A stretch of 50,163 nucleotides of DNA, from the NCBI GenBank assembly GCA_050260215.1, contig JBLNBU010000202.1:1-50163 (forward strand), read 5' to 3'. Every line of letters begins with the position of its first letter. Position 1 is the stretch's first letter. Of this stretch, positions 24,791-32,364 are shown one piece after another. Both the position numbers and the translations under genes were made by a program. Source of the stretch: JBLNBU01 sp050260215. GTDB taxonomy: Bacteria > Pseudomonadota > Alphaproteobacteria > Rhodospirillales > Magnetospirillaceae. Under the pieces are notes generated by a model. The model did not search any database, was not told where the DNA came from, and saw only the letters and a program-made list of their open reading frames with translations.

Positions 24791-25209
24791 GCACCGCCAC
24801 CGTCCTTCCCCACGTCACCGCGTTCCTGAATGCCGCCGGGCTGGCCTGCCTGCTGGCCGGCTTCACCTTCATCCGCATGGGCCGGCGCGACCTGCACCGC
24901 AAGGCGATGCTGGCGGCGGTGGGGACGTCGGCGCTGTTCCTGGCCTTCTACCTGCTCTACCACTTCACCGCCCCGATCTTCGTGTTCCGGGGCACCGGCG
25001 CCGTGCGGCCGGTCTACTACGTGCTGCTGATCAGCCACGTGGTGCTGGCGGCGCTGGTGGCGCCGGCCGTGCTGGTCACCTTGCGGCGCGCGCTGGCCGG
25101 CCGCTTCGAGCCGCACCGCGGCTTGGCCCGCTGGACCCTGCCGGTATGGCTGTACGTATCGGTGTCGGGAATAGTGGTATACGCCATGCTCTATCATATA
25201 TATACATAG
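24787..25209 (+). CDS. DUF420 family membrane protein
   Basis: A 140-residue protein with four hydrophobic segments (about 8-28, 40-60, 78-100, 118-138). It has the family's HRKAMLAA, FLAFYLLYHFT, and YVLLISHVVLA segments, whose histidines suggest heme or copper coordination. The family is repeatedly found beside cytochrome oxidase genes. It follows the 36-residue membrane peptide by a 4-base overlap and precedes ctaB by 46 bases, so a role in oxidase assembly is inferred. Confidence 0.8.
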   Translation: MSTATVLPHVTAFLNAAGLACLLAGFTFIRMGRRDLHRKAMLAAVGTSALFLAFYLLYHFTAPIFVFRGTGAVRPVYYVLLISHVVLAALVAPAVLVTLRRALAGRFEPHRGLARWTLPVWLYVSVSGIVVYAMLYHIYT

Positions 25210-25255
25210 GGGATACACCTTAATCGGGGCGAGGGGGCGCCGACTGGGAGGGCAC

Positions 25256-26110
25256 ATGACCTTCAATCAGTACGTCACCCTGTGCAAACCCCGCATCGCC
25301 GTGATGATCGCGCTGACCGCCATGACCGGCTATGGCGCCATGGCTCCCCATATCGACCCCATGGCCCTGATCCAGCTGGCCGCCGCCATGGTGCTGGGCT
25401 CGGCGGCGGCGGCGGTGGTCAACCACGTCTACGACCGCGACATCGACCGCCTGATGCGGCGCACGCAGGGCCGCCCCATGGTCACCGGCGCCACCGGGCC
25501 GGGCCAGGCGCTGGCGTTGGCGGCGGCGCTGATGGCCGGCGGGCTGGCCCTGGCGGTGACCGCGTTCAACTGGGTGGTGGCGCTGCACCTGTTTCTGGGC
25601 GCCTTCGTCTACGTGGTCCTGTACACGGTGTGGCTGAAGCGGCGGACCTGGATCAACATCATCATCGGCGGCGCTGCCGGCAGCTTTGCCGTGCTGGCCG
25701 GGGCGGCGGCGGTGGATCCGGGCGACTGGCTGCTGCCGGCGCTCTTGGCGGTGGTGCTGTTCCTGTGGACGCCCAGCCATTTCTGGGCGCTCGCCATCCT
25801 GCTGGCCGAGGACTATCGCCAGGCCGGCGTGCCCATGCTGCCGGTGGTGATCGGCCCTAAGCGCACCGCCGGCTGGATCCTGGCCAATTCGGGGGCGCTG
25901 GTGGCGGCTTCGCTGCTGCCCTGGGGGCTGGGCCTGCTGGGCCCCGTCTATGCAGCGCTGGCTGCCGCCCTGGGGGCGGCGCTGCTGGGCTTCAACCTGG
26001 CTTTGCTCCGCGATCCGTCGCGGCGCATGGCGGGGATGAACTTCGCCGCCTCGATGCCCTACCTGCTGGGGCTGTTCATCGCCATCATGGTCGACCGGCA
26101 CGGCTTCTGA
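25256..26110 (+). CDS. ctaB/cyoE: Protoheme IX farnesyltransferase (heme O synthase)
   Basis: A 284-residue UbiA-superfamily prenyltransferase with 8-9 membrane segments that converts heme B to heme O. The first Asp-rich motif is NHVYDRDIDRLMRRTQGRP (NxxxDxxxD, about residues 60-78); WTPSHFWALAILLAEDYRQAG contains the heme-O-synthase-specific signature and a second acidic motif. The start ATG follows GGGAGGG at good spacing. It feeds the aa3- or bo3-type oxidases; no oxidase subunit gene lies in the window. The length is slightly short for the family (about 290-310). Confidence 0.9.
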   Translation: MTFNQYVTLCKPRIAVMIALTAMTGYGAMAPHIDPMALIQLAAAMVLGSAAAAVVNHVYDRDIDRLMRRTQGRPMVTGATGPGQALALAAALMAGGLALAVTAFNWVVALHLFLGAFVYVVLYTVWLKRRTWINIIIGGAAGSFAVLAGAAAVDPGDWLLPALLAVVLFLWTPSHFWALAILLAEDYRQAGVPMLPVVIGPKRTAGWILANSGALVAASLLPWGLGLLGPVYAALAAALGAALLGFNLALLRDPSRRMAGMNFAASMPYLLGLFIAIMVDRHGF

Positions 26111-26114
26111 CCGG

Positions 26115-26882
26115 CTACAGCCGACGGGCCTCCTCGGCCATGTCGGCGGCCAGGTCGGCGGCGCCGCAGGCGGCGAACAGTTTGCGGGCGCGGTCGAAGG
26201 CGGCGTGGGCCTCGGGCTTCTCGCCGGCCTCGGCCAGCACCCGGCCCAGCGCGCGGGCCGCGCCCGCCTGGCCCAGCTGGTCGCCGACTTCGGCCAGCAG
26301 GTCCAGCGCCCGCTCGTAGTCGGCCCTGGCCCGGTCAATCTGCCCCAGGGCCCGGTTGACCCCGCCCAACGCCTTCAGCACGTTGGCCTCGCCCAGCGTG
26401 TCGTGGCCGCGGCGGTAATAGGCGACCGCCTCGCGGTAGCGGTCGAGCGCCAGGTCCTGGCGGCCCTGGTCGCGTTCCAGGTGCCCCAGCCGCTTGGCCA
26501 CGTGCCCCAGCCCGGAAAAGTCGGCGGCGCTGTCATAGAGCTCGTGCGCCGACAGAAGGCACGAGCGCGCCTCGTCGTGGTGGTGCTGGCGGTGGGCCAG
26601 GCGGGCCAGCCGCACCAGGATGCCGGCCTGGTCGCGCTGGTCGCCGTCACGGGCATAGAGGGTGCGGGCCTCCACATAGGCCTCGCGGGCGTTGGCTGCG
26701 TGGCCGCTTTCGGCCTCCAGGTCGCCCAGCTGGGTCAGCGCCGCCGCCTCGCCGGGCGGATCGCCGTTCTCGCGGTAGAGCAGTCGGGCGCGGCGGAAGG
26801 CCTCGCGGGCCCGTTGCAACTCGCCGGACAGCCACAGCTGCTCGGCCTCTTCCAGGGTGGTGTCGGCCAGCGTCTTGCCCAT
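26115..26882 (-). CDS. Tetratricopeptide-repeat protein
   Basis: A 255-residue soluble protein made of about six TPR helix pairs, visible as repeated A..Y..A..L patterns (for example AREAYVEARTLYARDG and ARADYERALDLLAEVG). TPR arrays are protein-binding scaffolds; no catalytic or localisation signal is visible, so the partner is unknown. ATG 26882 follows GAGGCGG; a longer frame to 26948 is basic and less likely. It converges on ctaB with 4 bases between. Confidence 0.8.
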   Translation of the reverse strand: MGKTLADTTLEEAEQLWLSGELQRAREAFRRARLLYRENGDPPGEAAALTQLGDLEAESGHAANAREAYVEARTLYARDGDQRDQAGILVRLARLAHRQHHHDEARSCLLSAHELYDSAADFSGLGHVAKRLGHLERDQGRQDLALDRYREAVAYYRRGHDTLGEANVLKALGGVNRALGQIDRARADYERALDLLAEVGDQLGQAGAARALGRVLAEAGEKPEAHAAFDRARKLFAACGAADLAADMAEEARRL

Positions 26883-27020
26883 GGTGGACCGCCTCCTCGT
26901 CTTCGGACAAAGGTAAGCCCTCGCGGGGCTGCGGTAAACCGTTCGCATGTGGCGGGCGACGAACGGCGCAGCTACAAATAATCACTTGGAGGGATGGCGC
27001 GCGGCGATTAAACCTACCTC

Positions 27021-27512
27021 ATGCGTTGCGGGTTGCTCATCGTGCCCTTTCTTTCGATCGCCGTTCCCTGCTGGGCGGCCGATTGCACCGCTCCAGCCTC
27101 GCCGCAGGTCGACTGGCAGCGATGCTATATGGACGAGCGGGATCTGTCGGGGCACGATCTGTCCGGAGCGCGGTTGAGGGAGACAAGTTTCCAGCGCGCC
27201 AAGCTGGCCAAGGCCAGGCTGGCGGGTGTCGATGCCTACCGGGTCCGCTTCGTCAGCGCCGACCTGCACGGCGCGACGCTGGACAAAGGCACCTTCAGCG
27301 AGGGAGACTTCACCAAGGCCGATCTCAGCGGGGCGTCGCTGAGGGATGCGGACCTGAGGCGGGCGAAATTCTTCCGGGCGGTCCTGCGCGGTGCGGACCT
27401 GACGGGGGCGAAGACATTGGGGGCGGATCTGCTCAACGCCGATCTTTCCGGGGCACGCTGGACCGACGGGACGCGCGTCTGCCAGGAAGGGTCGATAGGG
27501 CAGTGCAATTAG
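27021..27512 (+). CDS. Exported pentapeptide-repeat protein
   Basis: A 163-residue protein with an N-terminal signal peptide (about 1-19, WAA|DC). From about residue 40 it consists of A(D/N)LSGA-type pentapeptide repeats (LSGHDLSGARLRETSFQRAKL, ADLSGASLRDADL, and so on), about 18 repeats, giving a right-handed quadrilateral beta helix. Paired Cys at both ends (22, 35 and 153, 161) suggest a stabilised fold. Pentapeptide proteins include topoisomerase-protecting and secreted types; export argues against gyrase protection. Nothing more specific can be said. Confidence 0.8.
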   Translation: MRCGLLIVPFLSIAVPCWAADCTAPASPQVDWQRCYMDERDLSGHDLSGARLRETSFQRAKLAKARLAGVDAYRVRFVSADLHGATLDKGTFSEGDFTKADLSGASLRDADLRRAKFFRAVLRGADLTGAKTLGADLLNADLSGARWTDGTRVCQEGSIGQCN

Positions 27513-27513
27513 G

Positions 27514-28584
27514 ATGGCGGCGATGAAATATACCGATCCGGTCGATATCGCCTCCCACTGCGCGCGCGCCGCGCTGGGGATGATGGACCGTCACAACGTG
27601 CCGGCACATCCGTGCAATTTCGCCATCTGGTATGCCTATGTCGCCGACCGCCATCCCGAGCTGACCGCCGCCGTCAACGGCGTGCTGCGCGCCGGGCAGA
27701 AATTCTCCGACGATATCAACTCCGAGCTGTATGAGCGCTTCTTCGGCACCGCCCACGAGGAGGCCGAGCTGCGCGCCGTCGGCCTGCGCATCGAGGATGC
27801 GGTGGCCCGCGTGCTGGAATACCTGAACACCGCCAACCAGGGCGCCGTCCATTACGGCGAGGCCTTGGAAACCTTCTCGGGCCAGCTGTCCGACGCGCCG
27901 GCGCCCAACGACATCGGCGTGCTGATCCAGAGCATCCTGGACGAGACCCGGGTGATGGTCGAGGTCAACCGCCAGCTCGAGGAGCGGCTGGAAACCTCGT
28001 CGTCCGAGATCGCCCGGCTGCGCCAGGACCTGGACGAGCTCAAGCGCGAGGCGTCCACCGACCCGCTGACCGGGCTGGCCAACCGCAAGCTGTTCGACGT
28101 CGCCCTGCGCGAGGCGGCGCTGACCGCCGAGGAGGACCGCTCGTTCCTCTGCCTGCTGATGATCGACATCGACTTCTTCAAGCAGTTCAACGACACCCAC
28201 GGTCACCAGCTGGGCGACCAGGTGCTTAAGCTGGTGGCGCGAGCGCTCACCGACGCCATCAAGGGCAAGGACACCGCCGCCCGCTACGGCGGCGAGGAAT
28301 TCTCGGTGATCCTGCCCGAGACCCGGCTGAAGGACGCGGTGATGGTGGCCGAGGCCATCCGCCGCCAGGTTGCCACCAAGAAGATCGCCAACCGCCGCAC
28401 CGGCCAGGTCCTGGGGCAGGTGACCCTGTCCATCGGCGTCGCCGAATACGAGTTCGGCGAGACCCTGGGCGCCTTCGTCCACCGCGCCGACGAGGCCCTC
28501 TATCTCGCCAAGCGCCGCGGCCGCAATCGGGTGATGAGCCAGGACGAACTGACCTCGACCACGCACATCGAGTTCGAGGAATAG
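27514..28584 (+). CDS. Diguanylate cyclase (GGDEF domain)
   Basis: A 356-residue cytoplasmic protein. The N-terminal 145 residues are an all-helical domain of unknown type opening with DPVDIASHCARAALGMM, followed by a coiled-coil linker (about 145-185) that can dimerise the output. The GGDEF domain is about 187-345, active-site motif GGEEF (259-263), typical of functional cyclases. The I-site position reads KGKD instead of RxxD, so feedback inhibition may be lost. It starts one base after the pentapeptide gene's stop and is probably cotranscribed. A second ATG (27523) is an alternative start. Confidence 0.88.
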   Translation: MAAMKYTDPVDIASHCARAALGMMDRHNVPAHPCNFAIWYAYVADRHPELTAAVNGVLRAGQKFSDDINSELYERFFGTAHEEAELRAVGLRIEDAVARVLEYLNTANQGAVHYGEALETFSGQLSDAPAPNDIGVLIQSILDETRVMVEVNRQLEERLETSSSEIARLRQDLDELKREASTDPLTGLANRKLFDVALREAALTAEEDRSFLCLLMIDIDFFKQFNDTHGHQLGDQVLKLVARALTDAIKGKDTAARYGGEEFSVILPETRLKDAVMVAEAIRRQVATKKIANRRTGQVLGQVTLSIGVAEYEFGETLGAFVHRADEALYLAKRRGRNRVMSQDELTSTTHIEFEE

Positions 28585-28594
28585 GCCTTTCTCC

Positions 28595-28639
28595 CTTGAT
28601 TTGGCCGCGCCCAACTGTCAACAGTGGCGCGAAATCAAG
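28595..28639. promoter_or_regulatory. Long imperfect palindrome upstream of the FkbM gene
   Basis: CTTGATTT...AAATCAAG outer arms (28595-28602, 28632-28639) with inner ACTGT/ACAGT around CA and CGCGCC/GGCGCG, all in the short gap between the GGDEF gene and the FkbM methyltransferase. It could be an operator or a hairpin; no T-run follows. Confidence 0.45.
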
Positions 28640-28654
28640 GGGGGAGCGCCAGCC

Positions 28655-29677
28655 ATGACCGCCATTGCCGACGAGGACGTGATCCGCTGCCCGGTGGTGC
28701 TGCGCAATCCGTTCGCCATCGAACGCCTGGCCCCCTTGAGCGTCGTCCACCGTGCCGCCTTCCGCCAGCGCCGCCGCCTGTCCAAGCGCTTCGTCGGCAA
28801 GCCGGCCAAGCGGCTGTTCAAGCTGATGCTGCGCCTAGGCGTGGGCGGCGACAGCGTGTTCACCCTGGCCACCGGCAATGGTGCGCGCCGCGTCGCCTTC
28901 AACGCCCGCAACACCCAGTTCGGCGCGCTGTATCTGCCGCAGAACCTGCCGGTGTACGAGGCCGAGACCTCGGCCCTGCTCGATCTGCTGGCGACCGACG
29001 CCGGCGTTTTCCACGACATCGGCGCCAACTGGGGCTGGTATGCGGTGCTGGTGGCCTCGCGCCCGGGATTTGCCGGGTCGGTGCATGCCTTCGAGCCGTT
29101 TCCCCCCAACTTCCAGGACCTGGCCGCGGTGGTGAAGCAGGCTGGGCTGGACGGGGCCATCCACTGCCACGACGTGGCGCTTGCCGACCGCTCCGGCGAG
29201 ACCACCATGGCGCCCTCGGACGGGGTGCAGACCGGCCTGGCCCGCCTGGGCGAGGACGGCGGCGTGCGGGTGCGGCTGGCTCGCCTCGACGATCTCGGCC
29301 TGCCGGCGCCCGACGTGGTCAAGATCGACGCAGAGGACCATGAACTGGCGGTGCTGCAGGGCGCCATGGCCACCATCCGGTCGGGCCGCCCGTTCATCGT
29401 CTTCGAGAACTGGCTGCACCGCGGCAACCCGCCGCTGACGCTCGACCCGTTCGACCTGCTCAAGGCCGAGGGCTATCGCTTCTTCTATCCCGGCTGGGCC
29501 ACCGGCGAGGCCATCACCACCGCCCACCAGCCGCCGGGCAAGGCGGTGCCGGTGCTCGCCGCGGTGCCCTTCCTGCCGAGCCAGCGCTTCCAGCTGCCCG
29601 ACCAGCTGAACGTGGTCGCGGTGCCGGTCGAGCGCATGGACGACTTCCGCCGCCGCCTCGGCGGGGCGGGGCGATGA
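28655..29677 (+). CDS. FkbM-family methyltransferase
   Basis: A 340-residue SAM-dependent methyltransferase of the FkbM (Methyltransf_21) type. Residues 1-75 form an N-terminal extension rich in Arg/Lys; the SAM domain begins with FHDIGANWGWYA (GANWGW at 123-128), has HAFEPFPPNFQDL as the acidic motif and KIDAEDHELAVLQGA as the family's KIDxEGxE signature (Asp here at the usual Gly). FkbM enzymes methylate sugar or polyketide hydroxyls. Overlap by 4 bases with the next, glycosyltransferase-like gene suggests a role in modifying a surface glycan. Confidence 0.8.
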   Translation: MTAIADEDVIRCPVVLRNPFAIERLAPLSVVHRAAFRQRRRLSKRFVGKPAKRLFKLMLRLGVGGDSVFTLATGNGARRVAFNARNTQFGALYLPQNLPVYEAETSALLDLLATDAGVFHDIGANWGWYAVLVASRPGFAGSVHAFEPFPPNFQDLAAVVKQAGLDGAIHCHDVALADRSGETTMAPSDGVQTGLARLGEDGGVRVRLARLDDLGLPAPDVVKIDAEDHELAVLQGAMATIRSGRPFIVFENWLHRGNPPLTLDPFDLLKAEGYRFFYPGWATGEAITTAHQPPGKAVPVLAAVPFLPSQRFQLPDQLNVVAVPVERMDDFRRRLGGAGR

Positions 29678-30570
29678 TCTCCTTCGTCATCATGGGCAGC
29701 GGCAAGTACTATCCGCTGCTGGCCCAGAACGTCGAGCAGATCCGCAAGGTCTATCCGGATGCCCGCGTGCTGGTCTACGATTGGGGCGACGACACGGGCC
29801 GCGCCCGCTTCAGCCATCCGGCTGCCGGCGTCGAGGTGATCGACTGGACGGCGCGCATCTCCGACGTCGATGCCCTGGCCGCCTCGATCCCCGAGCGTCA
29901 GCGCGTCGATCTCGCCATCTCGTACAACGCCCGCTTCACCCGCGACTTGCGCCAGCGCCTGCGCAAGGCGGTGCTCAAGCGCTGGCCGCGCAGCATCCTG
30001 GCCCGGCCGCTGATTCGCGCCGGCCTGGTGTTCGAGAACATGCTGGTCCAGAAGGTGCCCTGCATGATCGACGCCTCCCGGCGGGTGGGCGAGGGCCGCA
30101 TGGTGTTCCTGGACGCCGACGCCTTCCTGGTGCGGCCCCTCGACGACCTGTTCGACGGCCACGACTTCGACGTCGCCGTGACCCTGATGGCCCGGCCCAA
30201 CTGGGAGGTCGACCGCTGCTCGGTGGTCAATTCGGGGGTGATCTTCTTCGGGGCCCGCCCGGGCCCGCGCGGCGCCTTCCTCGCCGCCTGGAACGAGGCG
30301 GTGGGGCGCTGCACCGAGTGGCTGCGCGAGCAGACCGGGCTGGTGCGCATGCTGGCCGGGCCGGCCCCCGACCTGTTTGCCCCGTGGAACACCGCCGAGG
30401 TGGCCCTGGGCGGGCAGGCGGTGCGGCTGCTGGCGCTGGCTTGCGCCGAGTTCAACAACACCGACCGCGACACTGCCTTCGACGGCAACGCCCGCGTCAT
30501 CCACCTGGCCAACACCGCCCACAACCAGGCAGTGGTCCGCGAGTTCCTGGCCAAGGTCGCCGCCATATAG
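29674..30570 (+). CDS. Glycosyltransferase-like protein
   Basis: A 298-residue protein starting at ATG 29674, overlapping the FkbM gene by 4 bases (ATGA). It begins with a nucleotide-binding beta strand MISFVIMGSGKYY, has an FLDADAFLV segment (Asp147-Ala-Asp149) typical of metal-dependent GT-A folds, and VVNSGVIFFGARP, as in GT8-like and plant-type glycosyltransferases. The C-terminus has HLANTAHNQ. The sugar and acceptor are unknown; pairing with an FkbM methyltransferase suggests surface polysaccharide or glycolipid. Confidence 0.65.
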   Translation: MISFVIMGSGKYYPLLAQNVEQIRKVYPDARVLVYDWGDDTGRARFSHPAAGVEVIDWTARISDVDALAASIPERQRVDLAISYNARFTRDLRQRLRKAVLKRWPRSILARPLIRAGLVFENMLVQKVPCMIDASRRVGEGRMVFLDADAFLVRPLDDLFDGHDFDVAVTLMARPNWEVDRCSVVNSGVIFFGARPGPRGAFLAAWNEAVGRCTEWLREQTGLVRMLAGPAPDLFAPWNTAEVALGGQAVRLLALACAEFNNTDRDTAFDGNARVIHLANTAHNQAVVREFLAKVAAI

Positions 30571-30796
30571 GTTCGGGTCGACCTGCAGGCCCACACTCCG
30601 GCGAGTCTTACGGCGCTGATTCAAAACGCTTTTCGAAAAAAAATCGCCCCCTGGCAAAATTTCACTTTCCATCCCCTTCGATCGGCGCTAAATCGCCCCC
30701 CAGACGTACAGCGCACGTGCCCATCGGCAACGACGTCCAAGGCGTCTTCTGGGTGTGGTGGAGCGACAAGGCTCCCTGTGCTTGAGGGGATCAGCT
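30571..30796. promoter_or_regulatory. Promoter region and start of the ornithine decarboxylase leader
   Basis: No gene. AT-rich blocks (about 30625-30700) include AAATCGCCCCC repeated twice. Further on are hairpins GACG-TCCAAGG-CGTC (30732-30746) and GGAGC-GACAAG-GCTCC (30760-30775). These lead into the upstream ORF. A conserved RNA named speF is known before alphaproteobacterial ornithine decarboxylase genes; I cannot confirm that this is it. Confidence 0.4.
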
Positions 30797-30910
30797 ATGA
30801 ACGGGTTCGCGCTGTCGGACGCCTTTCCTGTCTTCGCAACGGATACCGGTCCGCAGCTGGCTTGGGCCATGCTGTGGTTCGACAAGCGAAGTATCTGCAC
30901 ACGCAGCTGA
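30797..30910 (+). CDS. Upstream ORF (37 residues) in the ornithine decarboxylase leader
   Basis: ATG at 30797 follows GAGGGG at good spacing and encodes 37 residues ending WFDKRSICTRS-stop, with the stop 93 bases before the decarboxylase ATG. The C-terminus is Arg/Lys/Ser/Cys-rich, the part of a leader peptide expected to sit in the exit tunnel and peptidyl-transferase centre. The perfect palindrome ACCGACGTCGGT plus TTTT (30910-30924) overlaps the stop's last base. A role as a metabolite-sensing leader peptide, analogous to SpeFL of Gammaproteobacteria (which has a different sequence), is inferred. It is not a conventional gene. Confidence 0.5.
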   Translation: MNGFALSDAFPVFATDTGPQLAWAMLWFDKRSICTRS

Positions 30911-30924
30911 CCGACGTCGGTTTT
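30910..30924 (+). terminator. Palindrome plus T-run after the upstream ORF (candidate attenuator)
   Basis: ACCGACGTCGGT followed by TTT. The hairpin is short (4-base stem if the central ACGT loops), so it is a weak candidate; a ribosome paused at the ORF stop would cover it. Confidence 0.3.
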
Positions 30925-31003
30925 CCGCCGTCCCGCGGCCCCCGGAGCAGCCCGCCCGGGTGCGCCATCGTTTCGCCATTTCGTGTGCTGAAAGTTCGTT
31001 GCC

Positions 31004-32134
31004 ATGTCCGACAAGATCGCCCGCTTCCTCGACGACGTCCGCCCGCCGACCCCCTGCCTGGTGGTCGACCTGGACGTGGTGCGCGAGAATTTCCTGAACA
31101 TCCGCCGCTGGCTGCCGCTGGCCGAGGTGTTCTATGCGGTCAAGGCCAACCCGGCCTCCGAGATCGTCTCCATGCTGGTTGGCCTGGGCTCGAACTTCGA
31201 CGTCGCCAGCCCGGCCGAGATCGACCTGTGCATGGCCGCCGGGGTGTCGCCCGAAGCCATGAGCTATGGCAATACCATCAAGAAGAAGGCCGACATCCAG
31301 TACGCCTATGATCGCGGCGTGCGCCTGTACGCCTTCGATTCCGAGGCCGAACTGGCCAAGCTGGCCGAAGTCGCCCCCGGCTCGCGCGTGTTCTGCCGCA
31401 TCCTGATGACCTGCGACGGCGCCGAGTGGCCGCTGTCGCGCAAGTTCGGCTGCGACCTGGACATGGCCCGCGACCTGTTGATCCGCGCCCGCGACCTGGG
31501 CCTGGATCCCTACGGCGTGTCGTTCCACGTCGGCAGCCAGCAGACCGACCTGGCCCAGTGGGACATCGCGGTGGCCAAGACCGCCATGCTGTTTACCGCG
31601 CTCAACGAGGCCGGCATCGAGCTGCGCATGGTCAACCTGGGCGGCGGCCTGCCGGCGCGCTACCGCGCCGACGTGCCCGGCGTCGACGCCTATGCCGGCG
31701 CCATCATGGACGCCATGACCAAGCATTTCGGCAACAACCTGCCGGCCATGATCATCGAGCCCGGCCGCGGCCTGGTCGGCGACGCCGGCGTCCTCGAGGC
31801 CGAGGTGGTGCTGATCAGCCGCAAGGGCTACGACGATCCGGTGCGCTGGGTGTTCCTGGACGTGGGCAAGTTCGGCGGCCTGGCCGAGACCATGGACGAG
31901 GCCATCAAGTACCGCATCACCACCGCCCATGACGGCGACGAGGACGGCCCCGTGGTGCTGGCCGGCCCGACCTGCGATTCGGCCGACATCATGTACGAGA
32001 AGGCCGGCTATCGCATGCCGATGTCGCTGGACGTGGGCGACCGCGTCCGCATCCTGTCGACGGGCGCCTACACCACCAGCTATTCGGCGGTGAACTTCAA
32101 CGGCTTCGAGCCCTTGAAGGCCTATTTCATCTGA
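31004..32134 (+). CDS. speC: Ornithine decarboxylase (alanine racemase-fold, PLP-dependent)
   Basis: A 376-residue AR-fold (group IV) decarboxylase that converts ornithine to putrescine, the start of polyamine synthesis. The PLP lysine is Lys47 in FYAVKANP; SFHVGSQ, NLGGGLPARY and EPGRGLVGDAG bind PLP phosphate; the second-subunit catalytic motif is CDSAD (Cys324). This length and sequence are those of the short alphaproteobacterial enzyme, not the long fold-I E. coli SpeC, so the symbol is functional only. Lysine decarboxylation is a possible side activity. A structured leader with a 37-codon ORF lies just upstream. Confidence 0.9.
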   Translation: MSDKIARFLDDVRPPTPCLVVDLDVVRENFLNIRRWLPLAEVFYAVKANPASEIVSMLVGLGSNFDVASPAEIDLCMAAGVSPEAMSYGNTIKKKADIQYAYDRGVRLYAFDSEAELAKLAEVAPGSRVFCRILMTCDGAEWPLSRKFGCDLDMARDLLIRARDLGLDPYGVSFHVGSQQTDLAQWDIAVAKTAMLFTALNEAGIELRMVNLGGGLPARYRADVPGVDAYAGAIMDAMTKHFGNNLPAMIIEPGRGLVGDAGVLEAEVVLISRKGYDDPVRWVFLDVGKFGGLAETMDEAIKYRITTAHDGDEDGPVVLAGPTCDSADIMYEKAGYRMPMSLDVGDRVRILSTGAYTTSYSAVNFNGFEPLKAYFI

Positions 32135-32141
32135 TCCCGAT

Positions 32142-32164
32142 GGGCCGGCAATTCCTGCCGGCCC
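32142..32164 (+). terminator. Hairpin after ornithine decarboxylase
   Basis: GGGCCGGCA and TGCCGGCCC are perfect 9-base arms around ATTCC, 8 bases after the stop. The following sequence is only weakly T-rich. Confidence 0.6.
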
Positions 32165-32197
32165 GGCAGTTTGTGCCCCGCTGCCGCTCCTTCGCCG

Positions 32198-32226
32198 CCA
32201 TGGCCGGGCTCGCCCCGGCCATCCAC
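32198..32226. repeat. Half-copy of the double-hairpin repeat
   Basis: ATGGCCGGGC...CCCGGCCAT matches one hairpin of the repeat at 17605-17664. The second half here is divergent (CCGGGCATGG region). It lies between ornithine decarboxylase and flgE, the only copy not between convergent genes. Confidence 0.55.
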
Positions 32227-32312
32227 CCGGCGGCGCCGATTCTCCATCCCTGACAGCCATTTAGGCGGATCTTCGCGAATGCCCGGATCACCTCCGGGCA
32301 TGGCGGAGAACG

Positions 32313-32327
32313 TGGCATCGCCCTTGC
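32313..32327 (+). promoter_or_regulatory. Sigma54-type promoter of the hook gene
   Basis: TGGCATC-GCCC-TTGC matches the TGGCACG-N4-TTGC consensus with exact spacing and one clear mismatch. A start of transcription near 32339 would give a leader of about 26 bases to the ATG at 32365. Sigma54 control of hook genes is well known in Alphaproteobacteria such as Caulobacter. Confidence 0.75.
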
Positions 32328-32364
32328 AACGCGCTTGGCGGAAAAATTTTGTCCTGCGGAGGCG

